Shown: positions 21,780-35,600 of the stretch, piece after piece
Numbering within the stretch: the stretch's first letter is position 1
Layout: each line of letters opens with the position of its first letter
From: Pterois miles
Taxonomy: Eukaryota > Chordata > Actinopteri > Perciformes > Scorpaenidae
NCBI GenBank assembly: GCA_947000775.1
Contig: CAMQGK010000240.1
Coordinates: 186,001 to 250,000 of the forward strand
Length of the DNA: 64,000 nucleotides
Direction: 5' to 3'
Notes under the pieces: generated by a model
What the model was told of the DNA's origin: nothing
Databases searched by the model: none
The model's input: the letters and a program-made list of their open reading frames with translations, nothing else
Program-made: the position numbers and the translations under genes

Positions 21780-22090
21780 ATGATGATGATAACATGATTA
21801 GCTGGAGCCAATCCCAGCTGGCATTGGGCGAAGGCGGGGTTCACCCTGGACAAGTCACCAGTCCATCGCAGGGCACATCGACCAACCATTCACCCTCACA
21901 TTCACACCGACGGGCAATTCAGAGTCATCAATTAACCTAAACAGCATGTCTTTGGAGTGTGGGAGGAAGCCGGAGTACCCGGAGAAAACCCACGCTTACA
22001 CGGGGAGAACATGCAAACTCCACACAGAAGAGTCCCAAGCCGAACCTGCGACCCTCTTGCTGTGCTAACCTCTGCACCACCGTGCAGCCA
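21780..22090. repeat. Common teleost retroposon-like repeat
   Basis: It contains CTGGACAAGTCACCAGTCCA, GGAGGAAGCCGGAGTACCCG and ACACGGGGAGAACATGCAAA, ending AACCTCTGCACCACCGTGCA. I recognise it as a very frequent fish repeat, but its family is not assigned. Confidence 0.65.
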
Positions 22091-22899
22091 ATGTCACATT
22101 CTTGAAAAAATATTGCATTTTTCTCCTTTTCCTGCAATTTCAAAATTTCAGTAGGCTATATTGCCATATTTTGATAAAATTTTGATTAATTGTGCAGCCC
22201 GACTATTTATTTATTTCATTTGTAAATTCTTTTTATAATTCTTCTTTTTATTGCCCATTAAAATGTCAAATAATTACTTTATAACTAAGTCCATTTATAC
22301 ATTAATTAGTAAATCAAATCGTAGACATATGTATCAATGCCTTTTTTATTGTACAAATAGTTATCAATTAAATGCTTTATTACAATTTACATGACTCTTG
22401 TGGTCCTCCGTATCACTGTCATTTGCCTCCAAATGCTCTTGTATAGTTTCTATTTATATTCTATTCTTATTATGTACTCATATATTTCTTAACTTTTTAT
22501 ACTTATCTGTATTTATGTCCTTGTACTGCTGCAACAACTGAATTTCCCCACTGAGGCTCAACAAAGGCTTATCTTATCAAATTCAATGATTTTGCCATAA
22601 TAGAAGGATAATTGTGAACATCACTAATTTAGTTTTCCTAATATTTCACAAACTCAAAACTATCACTACCCATTCCTTTAAAATAAAATGTCTGATTTAC
22701 TGGATTCAAATATTGTAATTTGAAGTTGATGCTCCAGTGCGAAGTAACAGGTGGGACATTGTTATTATTGTTTAACTACAGAGTAATTCATCTCTCCCAG
22801 CCTAGACGATCTTCGCAGGGTACGCGCACAACATTCACGCATGTACAGTATGACCTTTCAGTGCAGCTGCCTGCGGAGGCTGCACATGCACGGTCGATG

Positions 22900-23839
22900 G
22901 CTAGGAGCTGAAACACGACGACTCGAAAAAGCTGTAAACCCAACGTAAATGGGTTTATCACCACATCAGCCGCTCCTGTCATCGCTCCCGTTTACCTCGA
23001 CCGATTGTTGTGGATGGATTACATTATTCGCGTCTCACCGAGAAGCCTTACAACGCCCAGTCAGCAGCGACAGCCATAGCTGCGTCATTGACGCCGGAGG
23101 TTTGTGGGCTCGTCATCCGCCGACTGCCATTTCACTTGGATAGCTAGCTGGCTAGCTTAGCAGCAAGCTAACCGGCTAGGCTAGCGGAGGTTTCCTAGCT
23201 AATGGTGAACTTGGTAGCATGATGCTAATTTCAAAGTACCGGCATGTTTTAAAGGTTTCTAGAGTAACATTAGCAATATTTTGATATTTTAAAACATATT
23301 TTAAATTTCTAATGTAGGTGATATACCAGTAGTTAGCTAACATTAGTGAGAAATTATTAAAATAATGAGCCTTTTCTCCGGAGTTTGGGATTATGTCAGT
23401 TTAACAGAACAGTGGCTGTATTGACGTTACTTAACGTGACAAGGCACTAAGGACGGTCTTTGTGGCTTATGTGAGGCTATTTCTAAGCGAGTTTAATGGT
23501 GCATTAAGCCGCTGATCGTTACATGGATCAGACTGATATGTGATATCTGTCGCATAAGTAGCGTGCTGTGTTGCTCTTACATAACATTGAAGTAACGTGC
23601 TGTCCGGTTGTACCGGTGCTAATGTTAGCTCTGTCATATTATGCCATTTCATCGTTAGCTAACCTGCAAAGTCTGTGGTGTGTTTGTTATGGACGGAGAC
23701 GGCGTGTGTGATCGGACAGATGTTGGCTGTTTGTTGTACTTTTCCATTCAGCCAGTTGCTGCAATCGTTCGCGTGAATTGTAACCAGACACCTGCGCGCC
23801 CTGTCTCTGTCTGTCTGTCTCCATGTGTGCTTTCAACAG
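22900..23839 (+). promoter_or_regulatory. letm2: Probable letm2 promoter and noncoding first exon region
   Basis: A GC-richer stretch with CpGs (about 22800-23130) upstream of the first coding exon. The acceptor at 23838-23839 proves that some transcribed exon precedes it. No donor was chosen with confidence, so the exon is not delimited. Confidence 0.4.
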
Positions 23840-26458
23840 GATACTGTAATCTGCCCCTGCAATGGCAGTCTTTAGTCACCAGGTGCTCCTTGCAGTCACA
23901 AGATCAAGGTAAGTGAGCAGCACATGGCTACATTTACAAGCGAGGCAAACAGCAGCTCTAAGAAATGCAAAGCTACTAATTTCAGGGAAGTGCAGGACTG
24001 GTTGTCTTCACACAGATTAGTGACAGCAGTTACAAACTGGTGTGTGCTCTCTGCTGTGTTTAAAGAGTTTATAAAAGCCGTCTGTGTTTGCCTAGGGTGT
24101 CCTGCATGGGTACAAGAGCTTAACTGATTTCTATTGATGATGCAAGATCAGAAACTGACAGCTTTGTCCTCACTCGTACTACCATAAACTCTCACAGCCC
24201 CTGAAATTAGATTTACCAGATTGTTACGTAACTAACTCAGTTGTACGTTAGAGGTGGGAAACATGGCGATATATATACTATGAGAACATACGTAAGGGAT
24301 GATGTACAGCGAGATGGTCATTGTTGTGAAATAAACCCTGACAGGGCGATGTTGCACCTCGATGCAGAGCAAAGGGGTCTTGCATCGCCCTGAAGGAGTT
24401 TATTTCACAACAATGACCCACTAGCTGTACATTATCCTGCTTATTACACAGCTACTTACTTGAGAAAGCAATAATTTGACACAGAAACGGTCTGCCAGAG
24501 TCTGACATCAGAGCTGCATCCATAGCAATGGTCTGTTATATATAGTAACGGTCTGCTATACAGGCCGTAGAATGCTGTGATTGACCAATCAGAATCAAGG
24601 ATTCAAAAAAGCCAAGTAATAAATGTATATAAATACAATATATACCAATTTGTCAACTGTAGTAGTGGTGCTGTGGAGCTGTTTTCTCTTTCCCTGTTTT
24701 TGTTTGTCTTGTGCACATGCATGAGGATGTATTTCACACTGGGTGTGCAACATTACCATGCTGGCGCACGCCTGTGGTGCGCAGAGTAGGTGGCATCTAT
24801 GTACCATTTAAAGCAGCAGTTGGTAGAGCAAATATGATTTAAAAAGTTATAAAATGGTCACTATATCCTGACAGTGGTTCATGAGACAGGTAATCTAAAA
24901 AAATCATGTGCCTCTCTCTCTGGTGCTCCTAATGGCATCTGCAAGATTTCAAAGACCAGAGCAAAAACAACCAATCAGAGCCTAACTGGAGCCTGCCATC
25001 CACCTGCCGTCTATGACGTCAGTCACTCACAACTCTGATCAAACAATCAAAAAAGCCTATTTCCCTCAAATATTCTCAGAAACATCTTTTAGTTATTGTT
25101 TAGCTGTAAAATGAGAAAGTTTGTGACCCGGTAGCCATGTTGAGCACCGCCCAGCTGGAGCTCAGCCAATAGGAACGCTCTCTTTGAAATGACCTGTGAT
25201 TGGGCAAAGTCTCCTGTCATGGTCTACTGTTGCTTTAAAAGCCATGTCAGCCCACACATACGCCGGATGCCCTGTTCAATTCAAGCAGTGAAAGTGGTGT
25301 GTACGCCTACCTCAATCACACGACTGACTCAAACATAACAGGGTAAATCTTGATGCCAAGCTACAATACAATCGTAAATTGATGAATAAAGTCGGTATAC
25401 ACTTAACATACAGCAGTGCAGCCCGCAGGTGATACCTGGTATCATTTGGTCTCTGTAGCTTCGTTATCTCATCAACAATTAATGACACAATAAACTTTGA
25501 TCGCTCTGGCAGATCCACACTTTGTCCCTCTGCTGGCAAATGTTTTCCCCTCCATGTAAAGGGTATGCTCCTCCCACTCATCATCACTGCTCACCGGCTT
25601 GTGTCCAAAATGAAGCGCACCCACTATTCCACTGATCTACGGGTGGTAGTGAAGCTCAAAGAAACGGAGTAATGCACCAGCAAAGGCAGGGAAGAAGAGG
25701 GCTGAAAATACTTAAACAATTAATCATTTTTTGTCATAGACTGCTCTAGGGTGTAACCCGAAACTACTTTCACTTTATATATCTATTAAGTGATTAATTC
25801 ATTTTCAAAATTGTAGTTGTGTATTGTTGATAAACATTTAAGCACTGTCATGTATTCTTTACTTTTTAAGTGCTCAATATGACGTAATAACTAACCTGTT
25901 TTTCTTGTGTCTGTCAACAGGGGATCATATTTGTTGTCCAAGAGGCACAGCTGCTCCTCTCTGTCTTCCAAAGCCTATCTCCACATAGACCCTCCTCGCC
26001 AGATCTCGTCCTTAGTCGCACTCAGGCACTCCCGCTACGGCTCCCCTCACTGTTACCGAGGCCACGCCCTCTGCCGTGGCCACAACTCCGCCCTGCTCGC
26101 CCGCCCTCTACACAGCTCAGGTGTTTGGCTCCAAGACATAAAGCAGGAGGACGCTAAAACGTCACCAGCCGCTGCCCAGGATGCTTCTCCTGGAGCTAAA
26201 AAGGACTCTGCACCCAAGTCTCAACCTCCATCAGCCCCCACTCTGACGTCCACCACCACCACCGCAACTACAACGGCCGCTGTCCCTCCGTTGCAGGAGA
26301 GGGCAGTTGCGAAAAAGGCTCTGCATCAGAGGATCGTGGAGGAGTTGAAGCATTACTACAATGGCTTCCGGTTACTCGGCATCGATATCAAGATTGCAGG
26401 CAGGATGGTGTGGAGGCTGCTGCACGGACAACTGCTCACACGCAGGGAGAGGAGAAGG
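23840..26458 (+). CDS. letm2: letm2 N-terminal exons (23840-23908, 25921-26458)
   Basis: The first coding exon follows a pyrimidine-rich acceptor (TTTCAACAG, ending 23839), has 22 bases of UTR, then ATG at 23862; a noncoding exon must lie upstream, probably 22.9-23.2 kb. The ATG context (CTGCAATGGCA) and homology to human MAFYSYN choose this start. The exon stops in phase 2 at AG|GTAAGT. The second exon begins at 25921 after TGTCAACAG and encodes residues 17-195. It is Ser/Thr/Ala-rich, with the conserved YYNGFRLLGIDIKIAGRMVW and LLTRRERRR at its end. Confidence 0.9.
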
Positions 26459-29400
26459 GTAAGAACAGCTTTATCAACTCAGCAAAATGCTGATGGATAG
26501 TTTACTCTTTAGTGTAGCATTTATCAAACGTAAAATGGACATCAATCACACCTTAATCATAAAAACTATGGCTGTCCCAAATCCCATTTTTGGCTTCGAA
26601 GCTTCGGTGAGAAATATTTGAAGGTATTCAAAGCTTCTCTTTCTGGTTTCTTTACTCCTCTATGACAGTAAACTAAACACCTTTGAGTTGTGGACAAAAC
26701 AAGACATTTGAGGACATTTTTCTTAATTTTCTGTTGTTTTATAGATCAAACAACTAATTTATTAATCAGGAAAATAATCAACAGATTCTAGTTATTGAGA
26801 TTGATAGTTGCAGCCCATACTTTAATATTTGTAATGAGATATTATGATTTAGGTTGAACAGACCACAGACTTGTGTCCCAAAATCATGTGAAATCTTTGT
26901 TCTTTTTTACTCCGGTATGCATTGATTTTCTTTGTTGCCCTCTGGTCACAACAGCCTGTCTGGCTGGTTCCTATTCATTCATTTGGTTTCATTCATTAGT
27001 CCTTTTGTTTCCAGTGTTGCTCCTCCTCTAGGTTGTTATCAGTAAATCAGTGAAACGTATATTTTATGGCTTAAGGGCTCCTTTGAATGTCTCACACTTT
27101 AACATGTGAGTGAGGAATGTGTACAGTGTGTTCCCAAAGTCGTAACAGATGTGTGCAGGTATGCAGTTGTGTGTTACAGTGATGAGACGAGTTTCATGCT
27201 TAAAATGCACTATTAAAACTCCAGAATAGGTTTAACCTGTCACACTAAATCCTGCAGTGAGAGACGTCCAGTTCTAGTGATCTAGATCTGCTCCTACTGC
27301 TCTAAATATTACAACGTATTTGTTTTGTGATATTTAGAGTTCAGCTGTAGGTTGAGCTTTGTGCAACACTAACACGACATTGACTTTTTTCTCTATCTGT
27401 AGCATTTTGCAGTAACTTTGGAGCTAATTGGAGCTAAAGGCACTTAATCAATAGTTTGATTGGCGAAAAAAAATGTTTGACGACTGATTAATCGTTTAGG
27501 ACATTTTTCAAACAAAAATGTAGAAAGTCATGTGACGTAAAACTGGATATCATTTGATTTTTTGACTGATGGGTGTATTTAATATATTTCCCCCTTATTT
27601 TGCATTTCATAGACCAAACAGTTAACAAAGAAAACAATCACTAGATTAATCAATAATTAAAGTATTCTAATTGCAGCATGAGTCACTGTCACTTTGTTTT
27701 GCTTCTGAGCCCAGACAGTGAAATACTGATCGTCCGCTGATACTGAGACTGAATTGATGTTATTTTCTTATATTTTGAATTATTATTTATTTCATAATAC
27801 AGCTTTTAAATACTGTTAATTACGAGCAGCACTTAAAAGGCAAATGTTGCTGAAGGACCTCCACGGATGTCTTTAATAAAATAACTACGTAACTGGGTTT
27901 TTCAGGTTGATATTGATTTTTGAGAGTCTAAAAAAATCTGGTCGCAATATTTTTGTTGGTGTATTTAGTTTATTTTATTAAAATCAGATAATATTAATTG
28001 TTTCACATGTACACATAACATTTTTTTAAGGATCCTTCAAATTTAAAACCATTAAAAATAAACTTGTCAGAGCTTTTTGGTGGACAAACTATAGACAGAT
28101 AACAACTTGTTGGTCGACCTACACACTCATATTTACTATTTCTTGCTATATCACTGTATTATAGTACTATACTACTACTATATTTCTTGCTCACAATGCT
28201 GAACAGGTCAGACAGTTACAGGTACTATTATATAAGTTATGAAACTAGCGGATCACATGATTCGGTCAGCTGAGCTGGTCTTAAGTAATCAACTTAAAGA
28301 TTGTTAATACCCTCTCTGGACCTGGCTCTGCTGAGAGCTTCTTCCTCCATAATGTGAACTCTTCTCTAAACCTGAAATCTACACAAGATAAGATTCACGG
28401 AGAGAAGACACTGGTACATAAGTGAAAAAGGACATACTGTTACTGAATGTGTCGCTGACTGGTTCATGTGCACAATAATAGGTGATTTTAATGTTGTTGA
28501 GTGTAATTATTAAAGGGTGGGTTTATTTTTTTGTTTTTTTTTTTTTTATATCATTCTGTAGCTTCCCAGTGGTGTTCCTTATTTATTAAAATACAAACAT
28601 TAAAATTTTGCTCAAAGTATTTATGGTTTAGCATCAAAATGCTATTTTCCCACGCCCTTCTGCTAACTTCCTCCCCCATGACCTGATGTAGAGTTCTGCA
28701 TCATGATGCTCCTACATGTACAGTATACTGTATATACAGCCTTATAGTCAGTGTATTAGCGTTATATGCAGTAACTTAGAAGGCGGTCAGTACGGAAGCT
28801 AAGCAAAGTACTGCTGTGGACGCCACGTTAAAAGTCACACAAAACCACAAACTAACCAGTCGATGCAGCAGAAACCAGCCACCCCCATGTTCCTCGAGGT
28901 AAAATGACTGTTTTGTGAATGGAGTCTGGTCCGCTATATAACAGCTTAAGCAACTGTCAGAACCGTCCGTCTGACAGCGAGGTGATGCTACTGTGGACGG
29001 GAGTAGAGGAAAAAACTATTTTAACCAAAAAAAAACCCATCAATATCAGTTTAAGTGTATTGTAATGTGTCTATTTTTAAAACATTTTCACCACCTCTTT
29101 TTACCTTGCCGTCAGACAGCCCAATCTGACGGGGAACTGAAGCCGTTATTTTGCATTCTTAGAGAGCAGACCGGACTCCATCTGTAAATACAGTAATTTT
29201 TACGCGGGAGTATACATACAAACACACGTTAACAGTTATTTCCAAATTTAGCACAGCTAACTTGAACTCAGCTAGTGCCAACGTTCACATAAAATAACAT
29301 AGATGGACCTGCTCTTTCAGGTAATGCAAATATTTTAACAGTAGAAATGTGTCACGTTTTTCATTGACACTAAGACTTAGTCCATGCAGGAATTTCACTG

Positions 29401-32400
29401 GCGTGCTGTGACCTAACCCCCCCCACCCCCTGGCAATCAGAACGCCTAATCTCGAGTACCACGATTGGATGATATGAAAATAGAAATGATCACTCATCCC
29501 TAACACCATGTACGCACCCTCAGTGACCCAAGATGTGCACATGGTAAAACTATAATTAGTCTGTTTGAAGACTGGCAGAGCCTCAGTGCACTTGTAATGG
29601 ATATTAACATGCAAACACGCCTCCAAAGATGACTGCACCGTGGCATGGATACTGGTTACCATGTACACTTTCTCATAATACATAATTTCTCATAATTTTT
29701 CTGTGTGTTTACAGCTGATGAGGACCTGCGCTGACCTGTTCCGTCTGGTGCCCTTCACGGTGTTCATCATCGTTCCTTTCATGGAGTTCCTTCTTCCCGT
29801 CTTCCTCAAACTCTTCCCAGAGATGCTGCCCTCCACCTTCGAGACAGAGTCCAAAAAGGCATGTGTTCATGTACACACAGACATACACACACCCTGCCGC
29901 CTGGCTGACCTCGCCACAGGGTTCATTGTGATCATATAACCCATCAGATATGTCTGCTGTACTAGGAACCTCAGGCCATGCAGGCAGCAGACTTTATCTA
30001 ATCTTTATTTACTTTAAGAGCTGCTGCATGAAATACACATTCAGTCCAAACCTGTAGAGTGCTTACTGTATCTTTAAAACAAAAAAAAAAAGCACCCGTT
30101 GATAAACCCGTTGTCTTTTTTTTTTCTCCTGTAATTATAACGACACGACATTCCTTTTGTTAGCCTCTAATCTCTGGTAAAAGAAAAGCAACAGGTTTCT
30201 GTACTTGGTTTCTGTCCACTCCGACGTTCCCGGGTTGTTCTGGATCACGGCTGAGTGATTCACAGAAATGCTCTCGCACTCCTGGACAGCTCGGACGAGT
30301 CCGGCCTCTGAAAATGTGACTGAACATAAGAAACAACAGTGTCAAAAACGGTACCAGAGTTGAGAGAGACAAATGTATGACATAGTCAAAACTACCATCA
30401 CACATATGTTGGTGCAAGTATGATTTTTGTAATACTTAAGGATTATATTACAGCTGTAGAGATGTCACGAGAATCAGTACTTTGGTACCAAGTGATGCCA
30501 AAATACTGAAAATGTGACAGTACTTGTTTTTCTACAGTACTGCAGGTACCACAGGTACTAGGGATCAGGGGGCAGTGCTGCACTGTAAACAACAAATCCA
30601 TGCTGAAATCAGCTGGAGGGCGGCTAGTAATATTAACTGTTAGCAGTGGGCTACTCCAGGGTCTGAAAAGTGAAGCCAAGATGGCGGTGGTCCAAATATC
30701 ACGTGCAGGAGATCGCAATGTTGCATTATGGTGTGTTCACTCAACTCAGTAAAAATGAGTATTGGGTGAAGATAAATTATAACATCATGATGTGTTCATA
30801 TGCAATCAGTTATTGGTGTCGATGACTAAATTTCTGGTATTGTGACATCCCTACAGTGAACTAAAAGGCAAAAACTGCCAAGAACTCATTCTAGACTATG
30901 TCCTCTGTGGTCTTTTACCAAATCATAATAATTCAAACAGTTACGGATGGATAGTACCTTTTTTAAATTGTAAATATCTGTTTTGGGGCACCAGCCCTTC
31001 AGGTTTTCTATAGTTATGAAAATATTCTGCTTTTAATTCACGATAAGATAAGAAGTTAAAAATCATGGTGCTTTTGAAAGCAGGTTCAATAATAATGTAG
31101 AAGACATAATAAGGAAATTAGGTAAACAAAGGAAAGGCCTGAACAGACAGACAAACTGCAACACAAACAACATAATAAATCACGTTTTTATACTTTGTTT
31201 TATGTACAAATTAGAGGCCAACCAATTTGGGTTTCTTAAGACTGATGTCAATTTTTTTTTTTTTTTACAGAATCAGGACTGCCGATGGACAATATATGAT
31301 GCCAATTTTTTATATCTTATGATATCTTTGGCTGTTTTTTTTTTTCTCCATCTGATAAAATATAACAGCTTAATAATAACAAATGATGCACAACATTTCT
31401 TAACTAATGTAAACATTTATTGAACAACACTTATGATCTGTCTCTCAAATCTGCATTTTTTTGTCTGCACGGCTTGTCCCAGTTAGCAATGTCAAAAAAT
31501 CAGCCCAATTAATCGGTCGACCTCTGGTACAAATATCTCAAATTGTTTGTAAAGTCAATTTTTCTGTACTTGACTACCGAGCCAATGACAGCATCAGTTA
31601 TTAATCCAGCCACCACAATGAAAAGATTTAACTGAAATACTGAAACTGTGCTATATAACTTGTGATGTAATCAACACAGTGTTCTGAAGAGGAGAAACCA
31701 GTCTGTGACGGCTGTATTTTAATGGATCAAAGTGTAGATGTATTTGAAGTATATTTTCTTAAACTAACCTGTGTCCTCCACCTGCTCCTCCCTGCAGGAG
31801 GAGAAGCAGAAGAAAGGTCTGGCGGCAAAGCTGGAGCTGGCCAAGTTCCTCCAGGAGACCATCGCCGAGATGGCTCGGAGGAATAAAGCAAAAGCTCAAA
31901 CAGAAGACGAGACACAGCGCTTCTCCACATACGTTCAGAAGGTAAACTACAGCAAAGATAACACTTAACGTCTTGTGTGTCAATGGCAGGTCAAGTCCAC
32001 TTGATCAGATAAGTCTTTCTTTTTGAAGATTGTTTCCAGTTAAGTGTTAAAAAGTTAAAGGCGTCAAACTGATCTATAGTTGAGATTATAAATGAGAATC
32101 TTTGATGCATCAAGGATCTTCCATAATGATAAAAAACAGCATTCGTGAGTGGAAAAGTTTGAGAGTACTGGAGCAGAGCATCTCATGCTTTGTTATACCT
32201 GAAATCCTTCAGTTTTTAATGACGTATTAATAAAAAGTAGATAAAATTGATGTTTGGGACTTGAGATTTGATGAGATGCTATAATTATCCAAATAAGGTA
32301 CATATACTGTATAATATCTTATCTTATTGTATGAATCTGCTGCTCCAGCTGGTCTGGAAGATATCGGGTTATTGACTTTGCGTGTCCGGTTCGTCAGGTT

Positions 32401-32626
32401 CGGGGCACAGGCGAGCAGCCCACCACGAAGGACATCGTCCGGTTTTCGAAGCTGTTTGAAGACGAGCTGACGCTGGAGCACCTGGAGCGCCCCCAGCTGG
32501 TGGCTCTGTGTAAACTGCTGGAGCTGCAGCCCATCGGCACCAACAACTTGCTGCGTTTTCAGCTGATGATGCAACTCAGAACCATCAAGTCAGACGACGA
32601 GGTGAGGGAGAGCACCGGGACGTAGG

Positions 32627-32665
<39 letters not shown>

Positions 32666-35600
32666 AGGGATGGGTACCGAAACCACAGAAAACACACACT
32701 GAGACCGGAGACCCTGCTTTTAGAGAACAAAACAATTTCAGTCAATGCGTGCTGCCAAAAGTGCAACAGGTTTTTTTGCTCGTAAGGATAGAAATGCGAG
32801 CAATCTGCAGAATGCTGAGCTCGTAGTTCATCCCTCGTTGCCCCGTCCACCATCGTCACGTTATAGTTTACGGTAGTGATTTGGTCAAAACATGATTATA
32901 ATATTAATAATTGTTTATTTAATTTATTTTAATTATCACATTACTGATTAGTGATTTGTTCAAAAACAATGCTGCTGCTACTCAGTGTTCATTTATAGTA
33001 TATATGACAAAATAAAGCATTTTTGTTATGAATTTGTTTAAATTTTTTCTCAACAAGAAGAACCATTAACAGTACTGTTAAAATGCCAGATTGATTATCA
33101 GGTTATCATGTTTTCTCTTGCGTGTGCAGCTGTTTTTGACTTCCCTCTCTGTCTCTTCGCAGATGATCGCAGCAGAAGGCGTGGCGGCTATGAGCGTGTC
33201 AGAGTTACAGGCGGCGTGTCGCAGTCGAGGGATGAGGTCTCTGGGTCTCACCAGCGAGCAACTACAGCAACAGATGCAGCAGGTGAGCAACTCAGTGTGA
33301 TGTTTGTAGCTTTTGTTTGTCAATAGACACTTAAAAAACTGGTTCACAGATCTATAATTCCCCAGATTAACATTCCCAAAGGCTGAAGAGATGATTTTCA
33401 TTTCTTCTCCATTTATCAGACTGTTTTTGCCAATTTAAGAGGAAAGAATAAACATTTAACTTGTTGGAATCATTCTCTAAATTAAAGTCCAAACAAACAG
33501 AAAATGAATATAAATAGTCACAAATAGTGTTTTGGTTCATTTGGAACAGACTTGGTGCAAACTGTGTTAAATAAAAGAATGAATATTATGTTTTGTCCTT
33601 GTTCCCTTGTAATAAATGTCTGTGACTAGTGGCTGGACCTACACCTGAAGGAGAACGTTCCTCCATCGCTGCTGCTGCTCTCCAGAGCCATGTACCTGAC
33701 TGACCTCAAACCGAAACCTCCAGTCATCCCGCCTGTTCCCAAACTAGAGGTTCTTACTGTATTTCCACTTGATTGTACAGATTAGAGGAAGTTGTACCCG
33801 GTTTAACATTCGAGCTGTTAAATCGCTGGTATGCAGGTCACTAATGTTTGGTGCCGATCAGTGTTTGCTCTCCTTATGGAAACCACGTTTCATAACTAAT
33901 TATGTTTCTGGTGTCAGCCAGTTCATTAGTAACTAGCTGCGACTAACAATTATTTTTCTTTATCGATTGTTTAGTCTATGGGTGTCAAACTCTGGCCCAC
34001 GGGCCAAATTTGGCCCGCAGTGTAATTATATTTGACCCACGAGGCAATATAAAATTACTATTAGAGCTGGCCTGCCGGTACAGAACAGCGCATTATGAAT
34101 ACTACAAATCTCATAATGCTCTGCTGTTGTTTTGGCGCGTCGATCAGGACAGGACCCAGACACGCCCTCTACTCTGTGTCAGTAGCGATTTGTGCTTCGG
34201 CAGGAAAGCCCCTGCTCACCCTGCCTCCCCGCCAGACCACGGCCACGCCACGACCTCATACTACCGCTGTCACCGTGGTTCCCAAAAATGTCAAAAAGAC
34301 AGGCAGAAACAGAACTTTTCTAGACAGATGGGAGGCAGAATATCTGTTTACATATGTAAGACAGACTCGTTTGTCTTGTTTCTGGAGCCAACATGTCTGT
34401 AACTAAGGAAAACTACATTAGACGACACTATGAAACGAAACACCAGGACAAGTACAGGGACCTGGACATGACTCGATTTTGCATGTCTGCACTATTAAGT
34501 TACATAAGCGTTGCTTGTTCCATATTCAGTGTTAAAGTAAAACTTGTTTGGGTCCATATTAAAGGTTCATTTGTTCAACGTTGTTAAATTGTGGCCCACT
34601 GTGTATTTGAGTTTGACACCCCTGGTTTAGTCTATCAAATTAGAAATCAAGGAATCTCTGTCTGTCCTTTGCATATCTCGAGAGCCGTTCATCTGATCTA
34701 CTTACTGGTGTGTTTCAGCGGACTCAAGAAAGTGCAGTGTTGAAGTTGGTGCAATTTCAATTCGCGACACTTTCGATATTGATAAACTTTGAATAAACAA
34801 GCGACCAGCACTCCGTACAGCAGCGGGGGCGGAGCCTTTACAGGCCACACGTTTCTGACTGCCGTTCACTTTTACTACTGGATGCTGGATATGCTAACAT
34901 TACAACCAAACTCTTCCTCACTTCTCTTGGGTCAACAAGCAATAAGCAGTTCCCGCGATGAGCAATTCCACTAACTGCATTAGATAAATATTAAAAAACA
35001 GCTAAAAACATCCATCACAACTTCCAGGACCCAGAAGCGGCCTCCTCAAATTGATTTATGTCTCACTAACAGTCCAAAACCTTAAGATACTTTACTAACT
35101 ATCATACAAGACTGAAGAAAAGCAGAAAATTTAAACTTGTTAAAAGCTGGATCAAGTAAATATTTGGCTTGAAATTATTAATCAATTATCAGAATAGTTT
35201 CTGATTAATTATCTTTCAATCAACTAATCATTGCAGCTCTATTAGTAACCCTAAACCCTTATTAAAGATCTCCTCCCCATGTGTTCACACTTTTAAGTGA
35301 TATAAAACTCTTAAAATGTATTCATCGTGCTTCATTTAAACATCCAGAATCTAAAAATGTGCATCTCGTCCTTAAATAACTTTAATGAACAATAAAGCAG
35401 AGCAGGCTGTGTTCTGTAGGATGTGATGTTCTTACCAGATGTTTGTTGTTGTTTCTGCAGAAAGCTGCTCCTCCTCCTCCTCCAGTGGAGAACACAGGAG
35501 CAAACACCACCTCGGTCAGCACGGACATGTTGAAGGATCCTGCTCGCATCATTAAAGACAGACCGGTCAGTGCGCTCAGAAAAGCATGAGAGATCAACTG

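Larger units (their letters stand above)
20251..22900. other. Divergent nsd3/letm2 intergenic spacer
   Basis: Likely bidirectional promoter territory expanded by repeats. It holds a poly-A run (20625-20650), a MITE-like element with CCAAT and GC motifs (20945-21470), a common teleost repeat (21780-22090) and AT-rich DNA. No gene was found. The human NSD3 and LETM2 genes are also divergent neighbours. Confidence 0.6.

Noticed and set aside
34010..34402. 130-residue ORF as a gene
   Set aside because: It lies wholly inside a hAT remnant delimited by inverted ends and an 8-bp target duplication.
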